This document shows positions 26,034 through 35,399 of a DNA stretch of 64,000 nt, piece by piece. This stretch comes from an uncultured Methylocystaceae bacterium. GTDB taxonomy: Bacteria > Pseudomonadota > Alphaproteobacteria > Rhizobiales > Beijerinckiaceae. Below the pieces are notes generated by a model, which saw only the letters and a program-made list of their open reading frames with translations, was not told the origin of the DNA and ran no database searches. The stretch spans positions 184,040 through 248,039 of the forward strand of contig CALMZV010000026.1 in the NCBI GenBank assembly GCA_937870755.1, in the 5' to 3' direction. The number at the start of each line of letters is the position of its first letter. Position 1 is the first letter of the stretch. A program made the translations under genes and the position numbers.

Positions 26034-26864
26034 ATGGACGGCGATTCGATCAGGGCGGAACGCACGGGCGACCGGCAGTTCGTTATGGCGCTGGCGCGCG
26101 GGCTCGACGTGCTGCGCGTGTTTCGCGCCGAGGATGGGCCGCTCGGCAACCAGGAAATCGCACGGCGCACGGGTCTGCCGAAGCCGACGATCTCGCGCCT
26201 GACCTACACGCTCACGCAGCTCGGCTATCTCAGCTACGATCGTCGGCTGGGCGTCTACGCGCTCGGCGGCGGCGCGCTCGCGCTCGGCTATGTCGCGCTC
26301 GCCAATCTCGACGTGCGGCGCGTGGCGCGCCCGCTGATGCAGGAACTGGCGGACATCTGCGATGCGAGCGTGGGCCTTGGCGCGCGCGACCGGCTGAACA
26401 TGCTCTATGTGGAGAATTGTGAGGGGCGAAATGTCGTCGCGCTGCGGGTGGCGGCCGGCTCGCGCATTCCGCTCGGCCAGTCGGCCATGGGGCGCGCCTA
26501 TATCGCGGGCCTGACCGACAAGGAGCGCACGCCCTTGATCGACCAGATCGTGCGCAAGTTTCCGGACGAGAAGCAGACCATCGTGCGCGGCATCGAGCGC
26601 GCGATCCGCGACATCGAGCGCCGCGGATTCTGCCTGGCCATCGGAGACTGGCGCAAGGACATCAATGGGGTCGGGGCGCCGCTTGCGCTGCCGAACGGAG
26701 CCGGGCTTTATGCGCTCAATTGCGGAGGGCCTGGCTATCTGCTGAAAGGCAAGGATCTCGAAGAAACCTACGGGCCGATGCTCGTGCAGGTCGCGCAGAA
26801 AGTGGTCGGCGCCATGGGCGCGCCGGCGCGCAGGACGGCGGTCGAGCGGCGCGGCGCGCCTTAG
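26034..26864 (+). CDS. IclR-family transcriptional regulator
   Basis: DNA-binding regulator of 276 residues. The N-terminal winged helix-turn-helix includes ALARGLDVLRVFRAEDGPLGNQEIARRTGLPKPTISRLTYTL (about residues 19-60). The C-terminal effector domain contains LPLGQSAMGRAYIA-like sequence (IPLGQSAMGRAYIAG) and GAPLALPNG, as in the family. I chose the ATG at 26034 after a GGGGGA site; an ATG-initiated extension to 25869 would cross the candidate operator. It is followed 12 nt later by three acyl-CoA dehydrogenases and probably controls them and the divergent MaoC gene. Confidence 0.92.
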   Translation: MDGDSIRAERTGDRQFVMALARGLDVLRVFRAEDGPLGNQEIARRTGLPKPTISRLTYTLTQLGYLSYDRRLGVYALGGGALALGYVALANLDVRRVARPLMQELADICDASVGLGARDRLNMLYVENCEGRNVVALRVAAGSRIPLGQSAMGRAYIAGLTDKERTPLIDQIVRKFPDEKQTIVRGIERAIRDIERRGFCLAIGDWRKDINGVGAPLALPNGAGLYALNCGGPGYLLKGKDLEETYGPMLVQVAQKVVGAMGAPARRTAVERRGAP

Positions 26865-26876
26865 AAAGGAAGAACG

Positions 26877-28001
26877 ATGTCCCACGAAACGGACGACACA
26901 AGACGCCTGTTGCGCGAGAGCGCCGCCGATTTCGTGGCGCGCAGCGACATCGGCGCCGCCGTGCGCGCCTGGCGTCACAAGCCGGAAGGCTTTGACGCGC
27001 AGCGCTGGAGCGAGATGGTCCAGCTCGGCTGGGTCGGCCTGCGCGCGCCGGAGGAGGCGGGCGGGACGGGGCTCGGTCTCGAGGATCTTGTCGCCCTGCT
27101 CGCTGAAACGGGGCGTGGCGTGGGGCCTGAACCGTTGAGCGCGGTCGGCGTGCTGGCGGTGCGGACGCTGGCGGCGAGCGCGGGCGGCGCGCAGACGCTC
27201 GGCGGCGCCTGCGAAGGCGGCCGCATTCCGGCGGTCGCGTGGCAGGAGAAGCCCGGCGCGCTGTCGGCGGGCGAGTGCGACACGCGCGCTGCGCGCGCGG
27301 GCGACGACTGGATTCTATCGGGCGCCAAGGATTTCGTGCACGGGGCCGCGCAGGCGGACGTGTTCGTCGTCTCGGCGCGCGCGCCCGGGGGCGTCGCGCT
27401 GTTCGAACTCCGGCGCAACGAGCCCGGCCTGACGGTCGAAACGCGTTTCTTCACCGACGGCACGACGTGTCATCGCCTCGTCCTGCGTGACGTGCGCGTT
27501 CCGGCGTCGGCCTGCATCGCGGCGCCCGGCGAGGGAGAGGAGGCGCTCGATGCGGCGCTTGAGGAGACGCGCATCGCCGTCTCGGCCGAAATGCTCGGCC
27601 TTGCGCGCCAGGCGCTCGAGATGACGCTCGACTACCTGCGCCAACGCAAGCAGTTCGGCAAGGCGATCGGCTCCTTTCAAGCGTTGCAGCATCGCGCGGT
27701 CGATCTCTATGTGACGACGCAGATCATGCAATCGGCGGTGGATCGCGCCGCCCGGACGTTCGAGGCCGCGGACGCGCGCGAGCGCGCGCTCATCGCCTCG
27801 GCCTGCAAGGCGCGCTGCTCGGACGGCGCGCTCGCCATCGCCAAGGAAGCGATCCAGCTGCACGGCGCCATCGGTTATACGGACGAGCACAACATCGGCC
27901 TTTACGTGCGCCGCGCGCTCGTCCTGGCCTCCTGGCTCGGCAACGGCGCCCAGCACCGCAAGCGCTTCGCCGCGCTTTCCCCCGCGCTCGATCTCGTGTG
28001 A
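26877..28001 (+). CDS. acyl-CoA dehydrogenase, partner-type subunit
   Basis: Acyl-CoA dehydrogenase family protein of 374 residues. It has LRESAADFVARSD at the N-terminus, the helical motif LRQRKQFGKAIGSFQALQHRAVDLYV, and QLHGAIGYTDEHNIGLYVRRALVLASWLGN near the end. Like the protein at 8655 it lacks the C-terminal GGTxE/GGSxE segment, which the next gene has, suggesting a second heteromeric pair. Ribosome-binding site AAAGGAAG; 8 nt to the next gene. Confidence 0.9.
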   Translation: MSHETDDTRRLLRESAADFVARSDIGAAVRAWRHKPEGFDAQRWSEMVQLGWVGLRAPEEAGGTGLGLEDLVALLAETGRGVGPEPLSAVGVLAVRTLAASAGGAQTLGGACEGGRIPAVAWQEKPGALSAGECDTRAARAGDDWILSGAKDFVHGAAQADVFVVSARAPGGVALFELRRNEPGLTVETRFFTDGTTCHRLVLRDVRVPASACIAAPGEGEEALDAALEETRIAVSAEMLGLARQALEMTLDYLRQRKQFGKAIGSFQALQHRAVDLYVTTQIMQSAVDRAARTFEAADARERALIASACKARCSDGALAIAKEAIQLHGAIGYTDEHNIGLYVRRALVLASWLGNGAQHRKRFAALSPALDLV

Positions 28002-28008
28002 GGCCGTC

Positions 28009-29175
28009 ATGAGCCAGACCGAACTTCGTTACGACTACGATGCGATGACGGATGCGGAATTCCGCAAGATGGTCCGCGACTTCATCGAGGCCGAATGTCC
28101 GGCCGAAATTCGTCACCTGCCACGCCGAATCCGCTGGCGCGAAGTCAAGCCGTGGAGCCTTAAACTGTCGAAGCGCGGCTGGATCGCGCCCGCCTGGCCG
28201 AAGGAATACGGCGGCATGGGCATGTCGGTGGCCAAGCAGATCGCCTTCGTCGAGGAACTCGATCGCGCCGGCGTGCCGCGTGCGCCCGACATGGGCATCG
28301 TGATGATCGGCCCGCTGCTGATCCGCTTCGGCACGGAGGAACAGCGCAGGAAATACCTGCCGCGCATCGTTTCCTGCGAGGACGTGTGGTGCCAGGGCTA
28401 TTCGGAGCCCAACTCCGGCTCCGACCTCGCATCGCTGCGCACCGAAGCGGTTCTGGACGGCGACCATTGGGTCGTCAACGGCCAGAAGACGTGGACTACG
28501 CTCGCGCAGGACGCGAACTGGATTTTCATGCTGGTGCGCACCGACAAGGGCGCCAAGAAACAGGAAGGCATTTCGTTCCTGCTGGTCGACATCAACACGC
28601 CCGGCGTCACGCGCCGGCCGATCATGACGCTCGGCGGGCACGAGGAGTTCTGCGAGACGTTCTTCGACAATGTTCGCGTGCCGAAGGAGAATATCGTCGG
28701 CAGGGTGAACGAAGGCTGGACGATGGCGAAGGCGCTGCTCGGGTTCGAGCGCATCTTCCTCGGCAGCCCGAAACTGTCGCAGGTGGCGCTCAACCGGCTG
28801 GCGTTGCTCGGCCGCGCGACCGGCGCGTTCAAGGACGACCGGTTCCGCGACAAGTTCACGCAACTGCGGCTCGATGTCGCCGATCTGACGGAGACCTACG
28901 CGCGCTTCGCCGATATTCTCAAGCGCGGCGAGCAGCTGGGCCCCGACGTGTCGATCCTCAAGATTTTCGCGACCGCCACCTACCAGAAGATCACCGAGAC
29001 GATGGTGGAGACGGCGGCCGAAAACGGCGCGCTCGACGAGGCCGCGCCCTACGGCAACGAAACGCTCGACGTGCTGGCCCATTACTGGCTCGCGCGGCCG
29101 GCGACGATCTACGGAGGCTCGTCGGAAGTGCAGAAGAACATCGTCGCCAAGGCCGTACTCGATCTGCCGGGCTGA
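28009..29175 (+). CDS. acyl-CoA dehydrogenase, catalytic-type subunit
   Basis: Acyl-CoA dehydrogenase of 388 residues with CQGYSEPNSGSDLASLRTEA in the flavin/substrate region and TIYGGSSEVQKNIVAKAVLDLPG at the C-terminus. The ratio of sizes (374 + 388 residues), tight spacing (8 nt) and complementary motifs with the preceding gene mirror the 7451/8655 pair. It probably works as an alpha2beta2 enzyme on a bulky acyl-CoA; the substrate is unknown. Confidence 0.92.
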   Translation: MSQTELRYDYDAMTDAEFRKMVRDFIEAECPAEIRHLPRRIRWREVKPWSLKLSKRGWIAPAWPKEYGGMGMSVAKQIAFVEELDRAGVPRAPDMGIVMIGPLLIRFGTEEQRRKYLPRIVSCEDVWCQGYSEPNSGSDLASLRTEAVLDGDHWVVNGQKTWTTLAQDANWIFMLVRTDKGAKKQEGISFLLVDINTPGVTRRPIMTLGGHEEFCETFFDNVRVPKENIVGRVNEGWTMAKALLGFERIFLGSPKLSQVALNRLALLGRATGAFKDDRFRDKFTQLRLDVADLTETYARFADILKRGEQLGPDVSILKIFATATYQKITETMVETAAENGALDEAAPYGNETLDVLAHYWLARPATIYGGSSEVQKNIVAKAVLDLPG

Positions 29176-29178
29176 GCG

Positions 29179-30327
29179 ATGCGGATGACGGACGAACACG
29201 AAGCGTTGCGGCGGTCGCTGCGGCGCTTCGTGGAGACCGAAATCAATCCGTTCGCCGACGCCTGGGAGGAGCAGGGCGCGTTTCCCGCGCACGAACTGTT
29301 CCGCAAGGCGGGAAAGGCCGGATTTCTCGGTATCAGCAAGCCGGTGGAATTCGGCGGGCTCGGCCTCGATTATTCCTACAACGCCATCGCGGCGGAGGAA
29401 TGGGGGCGATCGCATTCGGGGGGCGTGGCCACCGCGCTCGGCGTGCAAACCGACATGGCGACGCCGGCGCTCGCGCGCCACGGCTCGGACGAACTGCGAC
29501 GCGAATTTCTCGCACCCGCGATCGCCGGCGAGCAGGTCTGCTGCATCGGCGTGTCGGAAGAAGGCGCGGGGTCGGATGTGGCGTCGCTGAAGACGCGCGC
29601 GGTGCGCGATGGCGGGGACTACGTCATCACCGGCTCGAAAATGTGGATCACCAACGGCGCGCAGGCCGACTGGATGTGCATGCTCGCCAACACGTCGGAC
29701 GGGCCGCCGCATCGCAACAAGTCGCTGATCGTCGTGCCGCTGAAGACCAAAGGCGTGACGGTCGGCCGCACACTCAACAAGCTCGGTCTGCGCTCCTCGG
29801 ATACGGCGCAGATATTCTTCGACGAGGTGCGCGTGCCGGTGCGCCACCGCATCGGCGAGGAAGGCATGGGCTTCATCTACCAGATGGAGCAGTTCCAGGA
29901 GGAACGGATGTATGCGGCGGCCAAGGCCGTCGCCATGTTGCAAGCCTGCATCGACATCACGGTCGACTACACGCGCGGACGGCGCGCGTTCGGCAAGCCG
30001 CTCCTCGACAACCAGACGATCCAGCACAAGCTCGCAGCCATGCAGGCGGAGGTGGAGGCGCTGCGCGCGATTACATGGCGGGCGGTCGATCTGCACGTGG
30101 CGGGCGAGAACGTCACCCAGCTCGCGTCCATCGCCAAATATCTCGCCGGCAAGCTCGCGCTCGAAATTCCCAACGCCTGCCTGCAATTCTGGGGCGGGCA
30201 GGGCTACATGTGGGAGGCGCGCATCTCGCGCATCATGCGCGACATCCGCCTGACCGCCATCGGCGGCGGCGCCAACGAGATCATGTTGCAGGTGATCGCA
30301 AAGAACATGGGACTCAGCGGGCGCTGA
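29179..30327 (+). CDS. acyl-CoA dehydrogenase, homomeric type
   Basis: Acyl-CoA dehydrogenase of 382 residues with CIGVSEEGAGSDVASLKTRA, DYVITGSKMWITNGAQADW, DYTRGRRAFGKPLLDNQTIQ and FWGGQGYMWEARISRIMRD; the C-terminus is AIGGGANEIMLQVIAKNMGL. It carries a full set of motifs in one chain, unlike the two paired genes upstream. It starts 3 nt after the previous stop (alternative ATG at 29185), so the iclR-ACAD-ACAD-ACAD set is one operon. The gene upstream of the next convergent hydratase ends 12 nt away. Confidence 0.92.
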   Translation: MRMTDEHEALRRSLRRFVETEINPFADAWEEQGAFPAHELFRKAGKAGFLGISKPVEFGGLGLDYSYNAIAAEEWGRSHSGGVATALGVQTDMATPALARHGSDELRREFLAPAIAGEQVCCIGVSEEGAGSDVASLKTRAVRDGGDYVITGSKMWITNGAQADWMCMLANTSDGPPHRNKSLIVVPLKTKGVTVGRTLNKLGLRSSDTAQIFFDEVRVPVRHRIGEEGMGFIYQMEQFQEERMYAAAKAVAMLQACIDITVDYTRGRRAFGKPLLDNQTIQHKLAAMQAEVEALRAITWRAVDLHVAGENVTQLASIAKYLAGKLALEIPNACLQFWGGQGYMWEARISRIMRDIRLTAIGGGANEIMLQVIAKNMGLSGR

Positions 30328-30339
30328 GCCCCGCCGGTC

Positions 30340-31236
30340 CTACTTGTAGGGCCGCTCTTCCCACCAGGGGAAGTAGGGCGGCATGTCGGTCGACACCTTG
30401 TTGGGAAATTTCGCCGGCCGCTTTTCGAGGAACGAAACGACGCCTTCGGCGACGTCCGCCGAACGGCCGCGCTCGAAAATGCCGCGCGAGTCGATCTTGT
30501 GGGCCTCCATCGGATGGTCGGCGCCCAGCATGCGCCACACCATCTGGCGCATCAGCGCGACGGAGACGGGCGCCGTGTTGTCGACGATTTCCCGGGCGAG
30601 CTTGCGGGCCTCGGCCAGCAGGTCCTCCGGCGCCAGAACCTTGCTGACGAGGCGGCCGGCGAGCGCCTCCTGCGCGTCGAACACACGGCCGGTGTAGCAC
30701 CATTCGAGCGCCTGAGCGGGGCCGACGATGCGCGGCAGGAACCAGGAGGAGGCCGCCTCCATCACGATGCCGCGACGGGAGAACACGAAGCCCATGCGCG
30801 CGGCGCTGGAGGCCAGGCGGATGTCCATGGCGGTGGTCATGGTGGCGCCGATGCCGACGGCCGGACCGTTGATGGCGGCGATGACGGGCTTGAGCGATTC
30901 GAAAATGCGCAGCGTGAGGCGGCCGCCGCCGTCGCGGATCGCCTCGTCGGAATAGTCGGGCTTGCCGTCGGCGGTCGCCTTGGGCTGCTTCCTGTCCTTG
31001 CGCTCGGCGAGTTCGAACGTCTTGGCGCCGGCAGACAGATCGGCGCCGGCGCAAAAGGCGCGGCCCGAGCCGGTGACGATGACGGCGCGCACGTCGTCGT
31101 TGCGATCCGACATGTCGAACGCCTCGATCATCTCGTGCATCATCTGCCCGGTGAAAGCATTGAGCTTTTCGGGGCGGTGCATGGTGATCGTCTGAATGCC
31201 GTCGGCGACGTCGACTTTAATGGTTTCAAATGCCAT
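30340..31236 (-). CDS. enoyl-CoA hydratase/isomerase family protein
   Basis: Crotonase-fold protein of 298 residues, about 35 longer than typical because of a charged insertion (AERKDRKQPKATADGKPDYSDE region) after the first oxyanion loop. Motifs: MHRPEKLNAFTGQMM, GSGRAFCAGADLS and INGPAVGIGATMTTAMDIRLAS; FVFSRRGIVMEAASSWFLPRIVG carries a glutamate where catalytic Glu is often found. It should hydrate or isomerise an enoyl-CoA in the cluster. The ATG at 31236 follows AAAGGGAAA. Confidence 0.9.
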   Translation of the reverse strand: MAFETIKVDVADGIQTITMHRPEKLNAFTGQMMHEMIEAFDMSDRNDDVRAVIVTGSGRAFCAGADLSAGAKTFELAERKDRKQPKATADGKPDYSDEAIRDGGGRLTLRIFESLKPVIAAINGPAVGIGATMTTAMDIRLASSAARMGFVFSRRGIVMEAASSWFLPRIVGPAQALEWCYTGRVFDAQEALAGRLVSKVLAPEDLLAEARKLAREIVDNTAPVSVALMRQMVWRMLGADHPMEAHKIDSRGIFERGRSADVAEGVVSFLEKRPAKFPNKVSTDMPPYFPWWEERPYK

Positions 31237-31332
31237 CGAGCGTTTCCCTTTCGTTATTGCCCGCGCAAAGAACGGCAAGCGGCGCGCGAAGTCAAACTCC
31301 GCGCGCCGCCGCATGATGGTCGATCGTCGATA

Positions 31333-31362
31333 AAATGCGACGGGCGGCGCGACCGCCGCCCG
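31333..31362 (-). terminator. intrinsic terminator of the Gly-rich protein gene
   Basis: 8-bp stem CGGGCGGC / GCCGCCCG (31341-31348 with 31355-31362) and a 6-nt loop; on the minus strand the hairpin is followed by TCGCATTTTATC. It lies 10 nt downstream of the stop at 31373. Confidence 0.65.
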
Positions 31363-31372
31363 CCTGCGCGAC

Positions 31373-31687
31373 TCAGCGGCCGCCGCCCCCGCCGCCGCCC
31401 CCGCCGCCGGCGCCGCCGCCGGTCGGGTTGCCGCCGCCGTTGGCGCGAAACATCAGGATTTTCTCCACTTCCGCCGGCGGAAGCTCGGTGGGCGGCTGCG
31501 GCGTGGGCGGCACGCGCACACGCACATACCGCGTGCGATACGGCGTATAGGACGTTCCGATGCAGTTGGACTGCATGTTGGCGGGATCTTCGCAGTTCAC
31601 CGTACGCGACATGCGCGCGGAAGCCGCCGTCGGAGCGATGAGACCGGCCGCCAGGGCGACCGCCAGAGTCGTCGAGAGCATACGCAT
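31373..31687 (-). CDS. small secreted protein with poly-glycine tail, unknown function
   Basis: Protein of 104 residues with a signal peptide (MRMLSTTLAVALAAGLIAPTAASA). The mature part carries two cysteines (NCEDPANMQSNC) that could form a disulfide, a Tyr/Arg-rich stretch (YTPYRTRYVRVRVP), a proline-rich segment (PTPQPPTELPPAEVEK) and a C-terminal tail of almost pure glycine. The tail is encoded by a GCC/CCC repeat tract at about 31377-31440, likely prone to length change. No family recognised. It is divergent from the SDR at 31851 across 163 nt in which I see nothing else. Confidence 0.65.
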   Translation of the reverse strand: MRMLSTTLAVALAAGLIAPTAASARMSRTVNCEDPANMQSNCIGTSYTPYRTRYVRVRVPPTPQPPTELPPAEVEKILMFRANGGGNPTGGGAGGGGGGGGGGR

Positions 31688-31850
31688 TCCCGGTTCCTTC
31701 CCGAAATGCTGCGCGGGAGTCGCTTGCAGCTTCGGCCAACCTAATCGCCGGCGCGCGGGGCGGCGGTGCATTTGGACACATCGTGCAGCCGCTTGTGCTC
31801 GCGCGCGCGCCGTATAGATTGCCGGCACAAACACCCATCGGGAGGAAGGC

Positions 31851-32624
31851 ATGAATCTGTTCGATCTGTCGGGGCGCGTCGCCATCGTCACGGGCGGCAA
31901 CGGCGGCATTGGCCTGGGCATGGCGCAAGGCATGGCGGCGGCCGGCGCCTCGGTGTCGATCTGGGGGCGCAACGAAAAGAAGAACGCCGAGGCGCTCAAG
32001 GCGCTCGGCAAGGGCGATCACCAGGCGCTGCAGTGCGACGTGGCGGACGCCAGGTCCGTCGAGAGCGCGTTCAAGGACACGTTGAAGAAATACGGCCGCG
32101 TGGACGGGTGTTTCGCCAATGCGGGCGTCGGCGGCGGCGGGCGCCGCTCGTTCATCGACCGTACGCAGGAGGAGTGGCGCGACATGTTCGCCACCAATCT
32201 CGACGGCGTGGTGCATGTGTTCCAGCACGCGGTTCGTCACATGAAGGAGCGTGCGGACGCGGGCGACGCGTTCGGCCGGCTGGTCGCCACCTCCAGTCTC
32301 GCCTCCATCTCGGGCACGGCGCGCAACGAGCATTACGCGGCCACCAAGGGCGCGCTCAACGCCATCATCCGCGCGCTGGCGGTGGAATTCGCGCGCTACG
32401 GCGTGACCGCCAACGCCATCCTGCCGGGCTGGATCAAGAGCGAGATGACAGAAGGCATCATGGGCAACGACAAGTTCGTCGCCAACGTCATGCCGCGCAT
32501 TCCCATGCGCCGGTTCGGCGAGCCGGAGGATTTTTCAGCCATCGCCGTCTACATCATGAGCCGCGGATCGTCCTATCACACGGCCGAAACGTTCCTCATC
32601 GACGGCGGCTACGCTGTATACTGA
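31851..32624 (+). CDS. SDR family oxidoreductase
   Basis: Classical SDR of 257 residues: VTGGNGGIGLGMAQGMA, NAGVGGGGRRSF, ATSSLAS with the catalytic serine, EHYAATKGALN (Tyr-x-x-x-Lys) and ILPGWIKSEMT. It probably interconverts a hydroxyl and keto group in the catabolic pathway. Ribosome-binding site GGGAGGAAGGC. Its last 29 nt overlap the convergent flavoprotein gene at 32596, so the two transcripts are antisense at their ends. Confidence 0.9.
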   Translation: MNLFDLSGRVAIVTGGNGGIGLGMAQGMAAAGASVSIWGRNEKKNAEALKALGKGDHQALQCDVADARSVESAFKDTLKKYGRVDGCFANAGVGGGGRRSFIDRTQEEWRDMFATNLDGVVHVFQHAVRHMKERADAGDAFGRLVATSSLASISGTARNEHYAATKGALNAIIRALAVEFARYGVTANAILPGWIKSEMTEGIMGNDKFVANVMPRIPMRRFGEPEDFSAIAVYIMSRGSSYHTAETFLIDGGYAVY

Positions 32625-33588
32625 TCTCGGCCCGCGCGACGGCGGCGCGATATTCGGCGAGCGTTTCGGCGACAAGGTCGCGCACGGATGTCACGTGCGC
32701 GACGCCCGACACCGAATGGCCCGCGCTCCAGATATCGCGCCAGCGCGTGGGCGTCTTTTCGCGCGCCTCGATGCTGATGTCCTTTGAGATCTCGATGGCG
32801 CCGCGCGCCGGCAGATTGTCGGGATCGAGCCCGGCGGCGACGATCGAGGGACGCAGCATGTTGGTTTCGAGACCGGTGAAGGCGCGTGTCAGCAGCACAT
32901 CGTCGGCGCGCGCGCCCACGAGCATTTCCTTATAGGCCTCGCTGGCCATGCTCTCACGCGTGGCGATGAACCTGGTGCCCATGTAGGCGAAGTCGCAGCC
33001 CATCAGTTCGGCCGCGAGAAGCGCCGCGCCGTCGCTCACGCCGCCGGCCAGAACGAGCGGGCCGTCGTAGAAGGCGCGAACCGCGCGCACGAAGCTCAGC
33101 GGATTGAGCCAGCCGGTCTGTCCGCCGGCGCCGGCGGTCAGCAGCACCAGCCCGTCGGCGCCCGCCGCCAGCGCGCGTTCAGCGTGGCGAATGGTCGCCA
33201 CATCGACGAACACGCGCGCGCCGACGTCGTGCAGCGGCGGAATGACGGCGGCCGGCGAGCCGACGCTGGCGATGACGAGTTCCGGCCGGCGGCGGGCGAG
33301 AACGGCGACGTCGGCGGCCACGCGCGGGTTGGATTTGTGCACCACCAGATTGGGACACCATGGCGCCGCCGCGCGCCCGCTCGCATCCTCGGCGCGCTTG
33401 TTGGCCGTCAGGATCCGGCCGCACCATTCGTCCAGCTCCTCCACCGTGCGGCAATTGACGGTCGGAAACGAGCCGACCACGCCCGCCGCGCAGGCTTCGG
33501 TCACGAGATCGACGCCGGACACCAGAAACATCGGCGCGGCGATCAGCGGCAGGGTCAGGCGGTCGGCGAGAACATCGGGTGCGGGCAA
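32596..33588 (-). CDS. nitronate monooxygenase / 2-nitropropane dioxygenase-like flavoprotein
   Basis: FMN-dependent TIM-barrel protein of 330 residues. Motifs: PLIAAPMFLVSGVDLVTEACAAGVVGSFP, VFVDVATIRHAERALAAGADGLVLLTAGAGGQTG and GGVSDGAALLAAELMGCDFAYMGTRFIAT, the FMN-phosphate region. In CoA-catabolic clusters such proteins are often mis-named nitronate monooxygenases and may act as enoyl reductases or oxidases. I prefer the TTG at 33588 because CAGGAGAGG directly precedes it; an in-frame ATG at 33636 has no such site. Confidence 0.85.
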   Translation of the reverse strand: MPAPDVLADRLTLPLIAAPMFLVSGVDLVTEACAAGVVGSFPTVNCRTVEELDEWCGRILTANKRAEDASGRAAAPWCPNLVVHKSNPRVAADVAVLARRRPELVIASVGSPAAVIPPLHDVGARVFVDVATIRHAERALAAGADGLVLLTAGAGGQTGWLNPLSFVRAVRAFYDGPLVLAGGVSDGAALLAAELMGCDFAYMGTRFIATRESMASEAYKEMLVGARADDVLLTRAFTGLETNMLRPSIVAAGLDPDNLPARGAIEISKDISIEAREKTPTRWRDIWSAGHSVSGVAHVTSVRDLVAETLAEYRAAVARAEISIQRSRRR

Positions 33589-33674
33589 TTTCCTCTCCTG
33601 TTTTCTTGTGTGCGGTTCCGGGTAAACTGCCGTCAAACGACGCCCCCCGCAACACGGGCGCGCCCGGAGGAACC

Positions 33675-35234
33675 ATGACCGACCAAATCCACAACGGACC
33701 CACGACCGGCAAACAGGCGCTGCGGGCGCTCGCGCGCTATCCCGATCGCATCGCGTTTTCGTGGGATGGCGGTAGCATGACCTACGCCGGCGCGCTCGAC
33801 CTCGTGGGGCGCTTGCAGGCGGTGTTCACGCGCGCGGGGCTTGGCCGTCAGTCGCGCATCGCCATTCTCACGTCCAATCGCGCGGAAGCCTGGTGCGCGA
33901 GCGTGGCGGCCGGGCTCGTGCCCATGAGCATGACCTGGCTGCATCCGCTCGCCTCGCTCGACGATCAGCACGGGCAGATCGTGGACGGGGAATGCGACAG
34001 CGTGCTCATCGATGCGGCGGGCTTTCTGGCGCGCGGCGGGGAGCTGGCGGCGCGGCTGTCGCATCTGAAGATCTTCACGCTCGGAAAAGCCGAATACGGC
34101 ATCGACCTGATGGCGGCCGCCGAAGCGGCCGGCGCGCAGACAGCTCAGAATTTCGCGCGGCCCGACGACATCTCCATTCTCAACTATACGGGCGGCACGA
34201 CGGGAAAATCGAAAGGCGCCTTGCGCACCCATGCGCAGAACGCGACCTACGCCACCGCCATTCTCGCAGATTTCGAGCTTCCGGACGATCCGCACTATCT
34301 CGTCATCGCGCCCATCAGTCATGTGACGGGCACGAAAATCCTGCCGGTGCTGATGCGCGGCGGCTCGGTGCGGCTGATGAAAGGATTCGATCCGGCGGCC
34401 GTGCTGGCGACGATCGCGCGCGAAAAGATCAACATGACGCTGCTCGTGCCGACGATGGTCTACGTGCTGCTCGATCATCAGGATCTGTCGCGCACCGATC
34501 TCTCCTCGCTCGATCTCCTGCTCTATGGCGCTTCGCCCATGTCGCCGGCGCGGCTGGAGGAGGGGCTGGAGCGGATAGGTCCCGTGTTCTCGCAGCTCTA
34601 CGGACAGACCGAGTGCTATCCGATCTCGGTGCTGCGCAAGGAGGACCACGACCGGCGCCGGCCGGAACTGTTCGAATCCTGCGGCGCGCCGATCTCCTCG
34701 GTGGACGTCGCGATCCTGGACGACGAGGACCGCGAGGTGGCGCAGGGCGAAGCCGGCGAGATTTGCGTGCGCGCGGCCCATGCGGTGACGACCTACTGGA
34801 AACAGCCCGAACTGACGCAGGAACTGTTCCGCGGCGGCTGGCTGCACACCGGCGACATCGCGCGCATGGACGAGCGCGGCTACATGTTCATCCTGGACCG
34901 CAAGAAGGACATGGTCGTGTCCGGCGGCTTCAACATCTATCCGCGCGAGGTGGAAGACGCGCTCGCCACTCATGCGGGCGTGGCCATGTCGGGCGTGATC
35001 GGCACGCCGGACGAGAAGTGGGGCGAGGCGGTGATGGCGTTCGTGGTCCGCAAGGAAGGCGCCAATCCCGATCCGCAGGAGCTGATGCAACTCGTGAAGG
35101 ACAAGAAGGGCGCGGCCCATGCGCCCAAGCGCATCGAATTCGTCGATTCGCTGCCGTTGACCCCGGTCGGCAAGATCGACAAGAAGGCGCTGCGCGCGCA
35201 GTTCTGGGGCAATCGCGGCCGGCAGGTGGGTTAG
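33675..35234 (+). CDS. AMP-dependent acyl-CoA ligase
   Basis: ANL-superfamily ligase of 519 residues. Motifs: LNYTGGTTGKSKGALRTHAQN (A3), SQLYGQTECYP, HTGDIARMDERGYMFILDRKKDMVVSGG and the C-terminal lysine in PVGKIDKKALRAQFW. Resembles the FadD3/4-coumarate-ligase-like proteins found in ring-degradation clusters; substrate unknown. CCGGAGGAACC precedes the ATG at 33675. Third acyl-CoA ligase of the region and the last catabolic gene before the cellulose operon. Confidence 0.92.
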   Translation: MTDQIHNGPTTGKQALRALARYPDRIAFSWDGGSMTYAGALDLVGRLQAVFTRAGLGRQSRIAILTSNRAEAWCASVAAGLVPMSMTWLHPLASLDDQHGQIVDGECDSVLIDAAGFLARGGELAARLSHLKIFTLGKAEYGIDLMAAAEAAGAQTAQNFARPDDISILNYTGGTTGKSKGALRTHAQNATYATAILADFELPDDPHYLVIAPISHVTGTKILPVLMRGGSVRLMKGFDPAAVLATIAREKINMTLLVPTMVYVLLDHQDLSRTDLSSLDLLLYGASPMSPARLEEGLERIGPVFSQLYGQTECYPISVLRKEDHDRRRPELFESCGAPISSVDVAILDDEDREVAQGEAGEICVRAAHAVTTYWKQPELTQELFRGGWLHTGDIARMDERGYMFILDRKKDMVVSGGFNIYPREVEDALATHAGVAMSGVIGTPDEKWGEAVMAFVVRKEGANPDPQELMQLVKDKKGAAHAPKRIEFVDSLPLTPVGKIDKKALRAQFWGNRGRQVG

Positions 35235-35399
35235 CGGCCGAACGCTTTACGGGTTCTTAATCTTAAGAAATTCCGACCGCGTTGCATTAACTTGCGCGTT
35301 ACGCGGTCGCGTCACCATCCGCCGCAAGGGACGGCGCGCACGCAATCGCCGCGCGCCAAGCCCCGACGCCGCTTACAGAAGGCGGCAGGAGCAGGCGGA

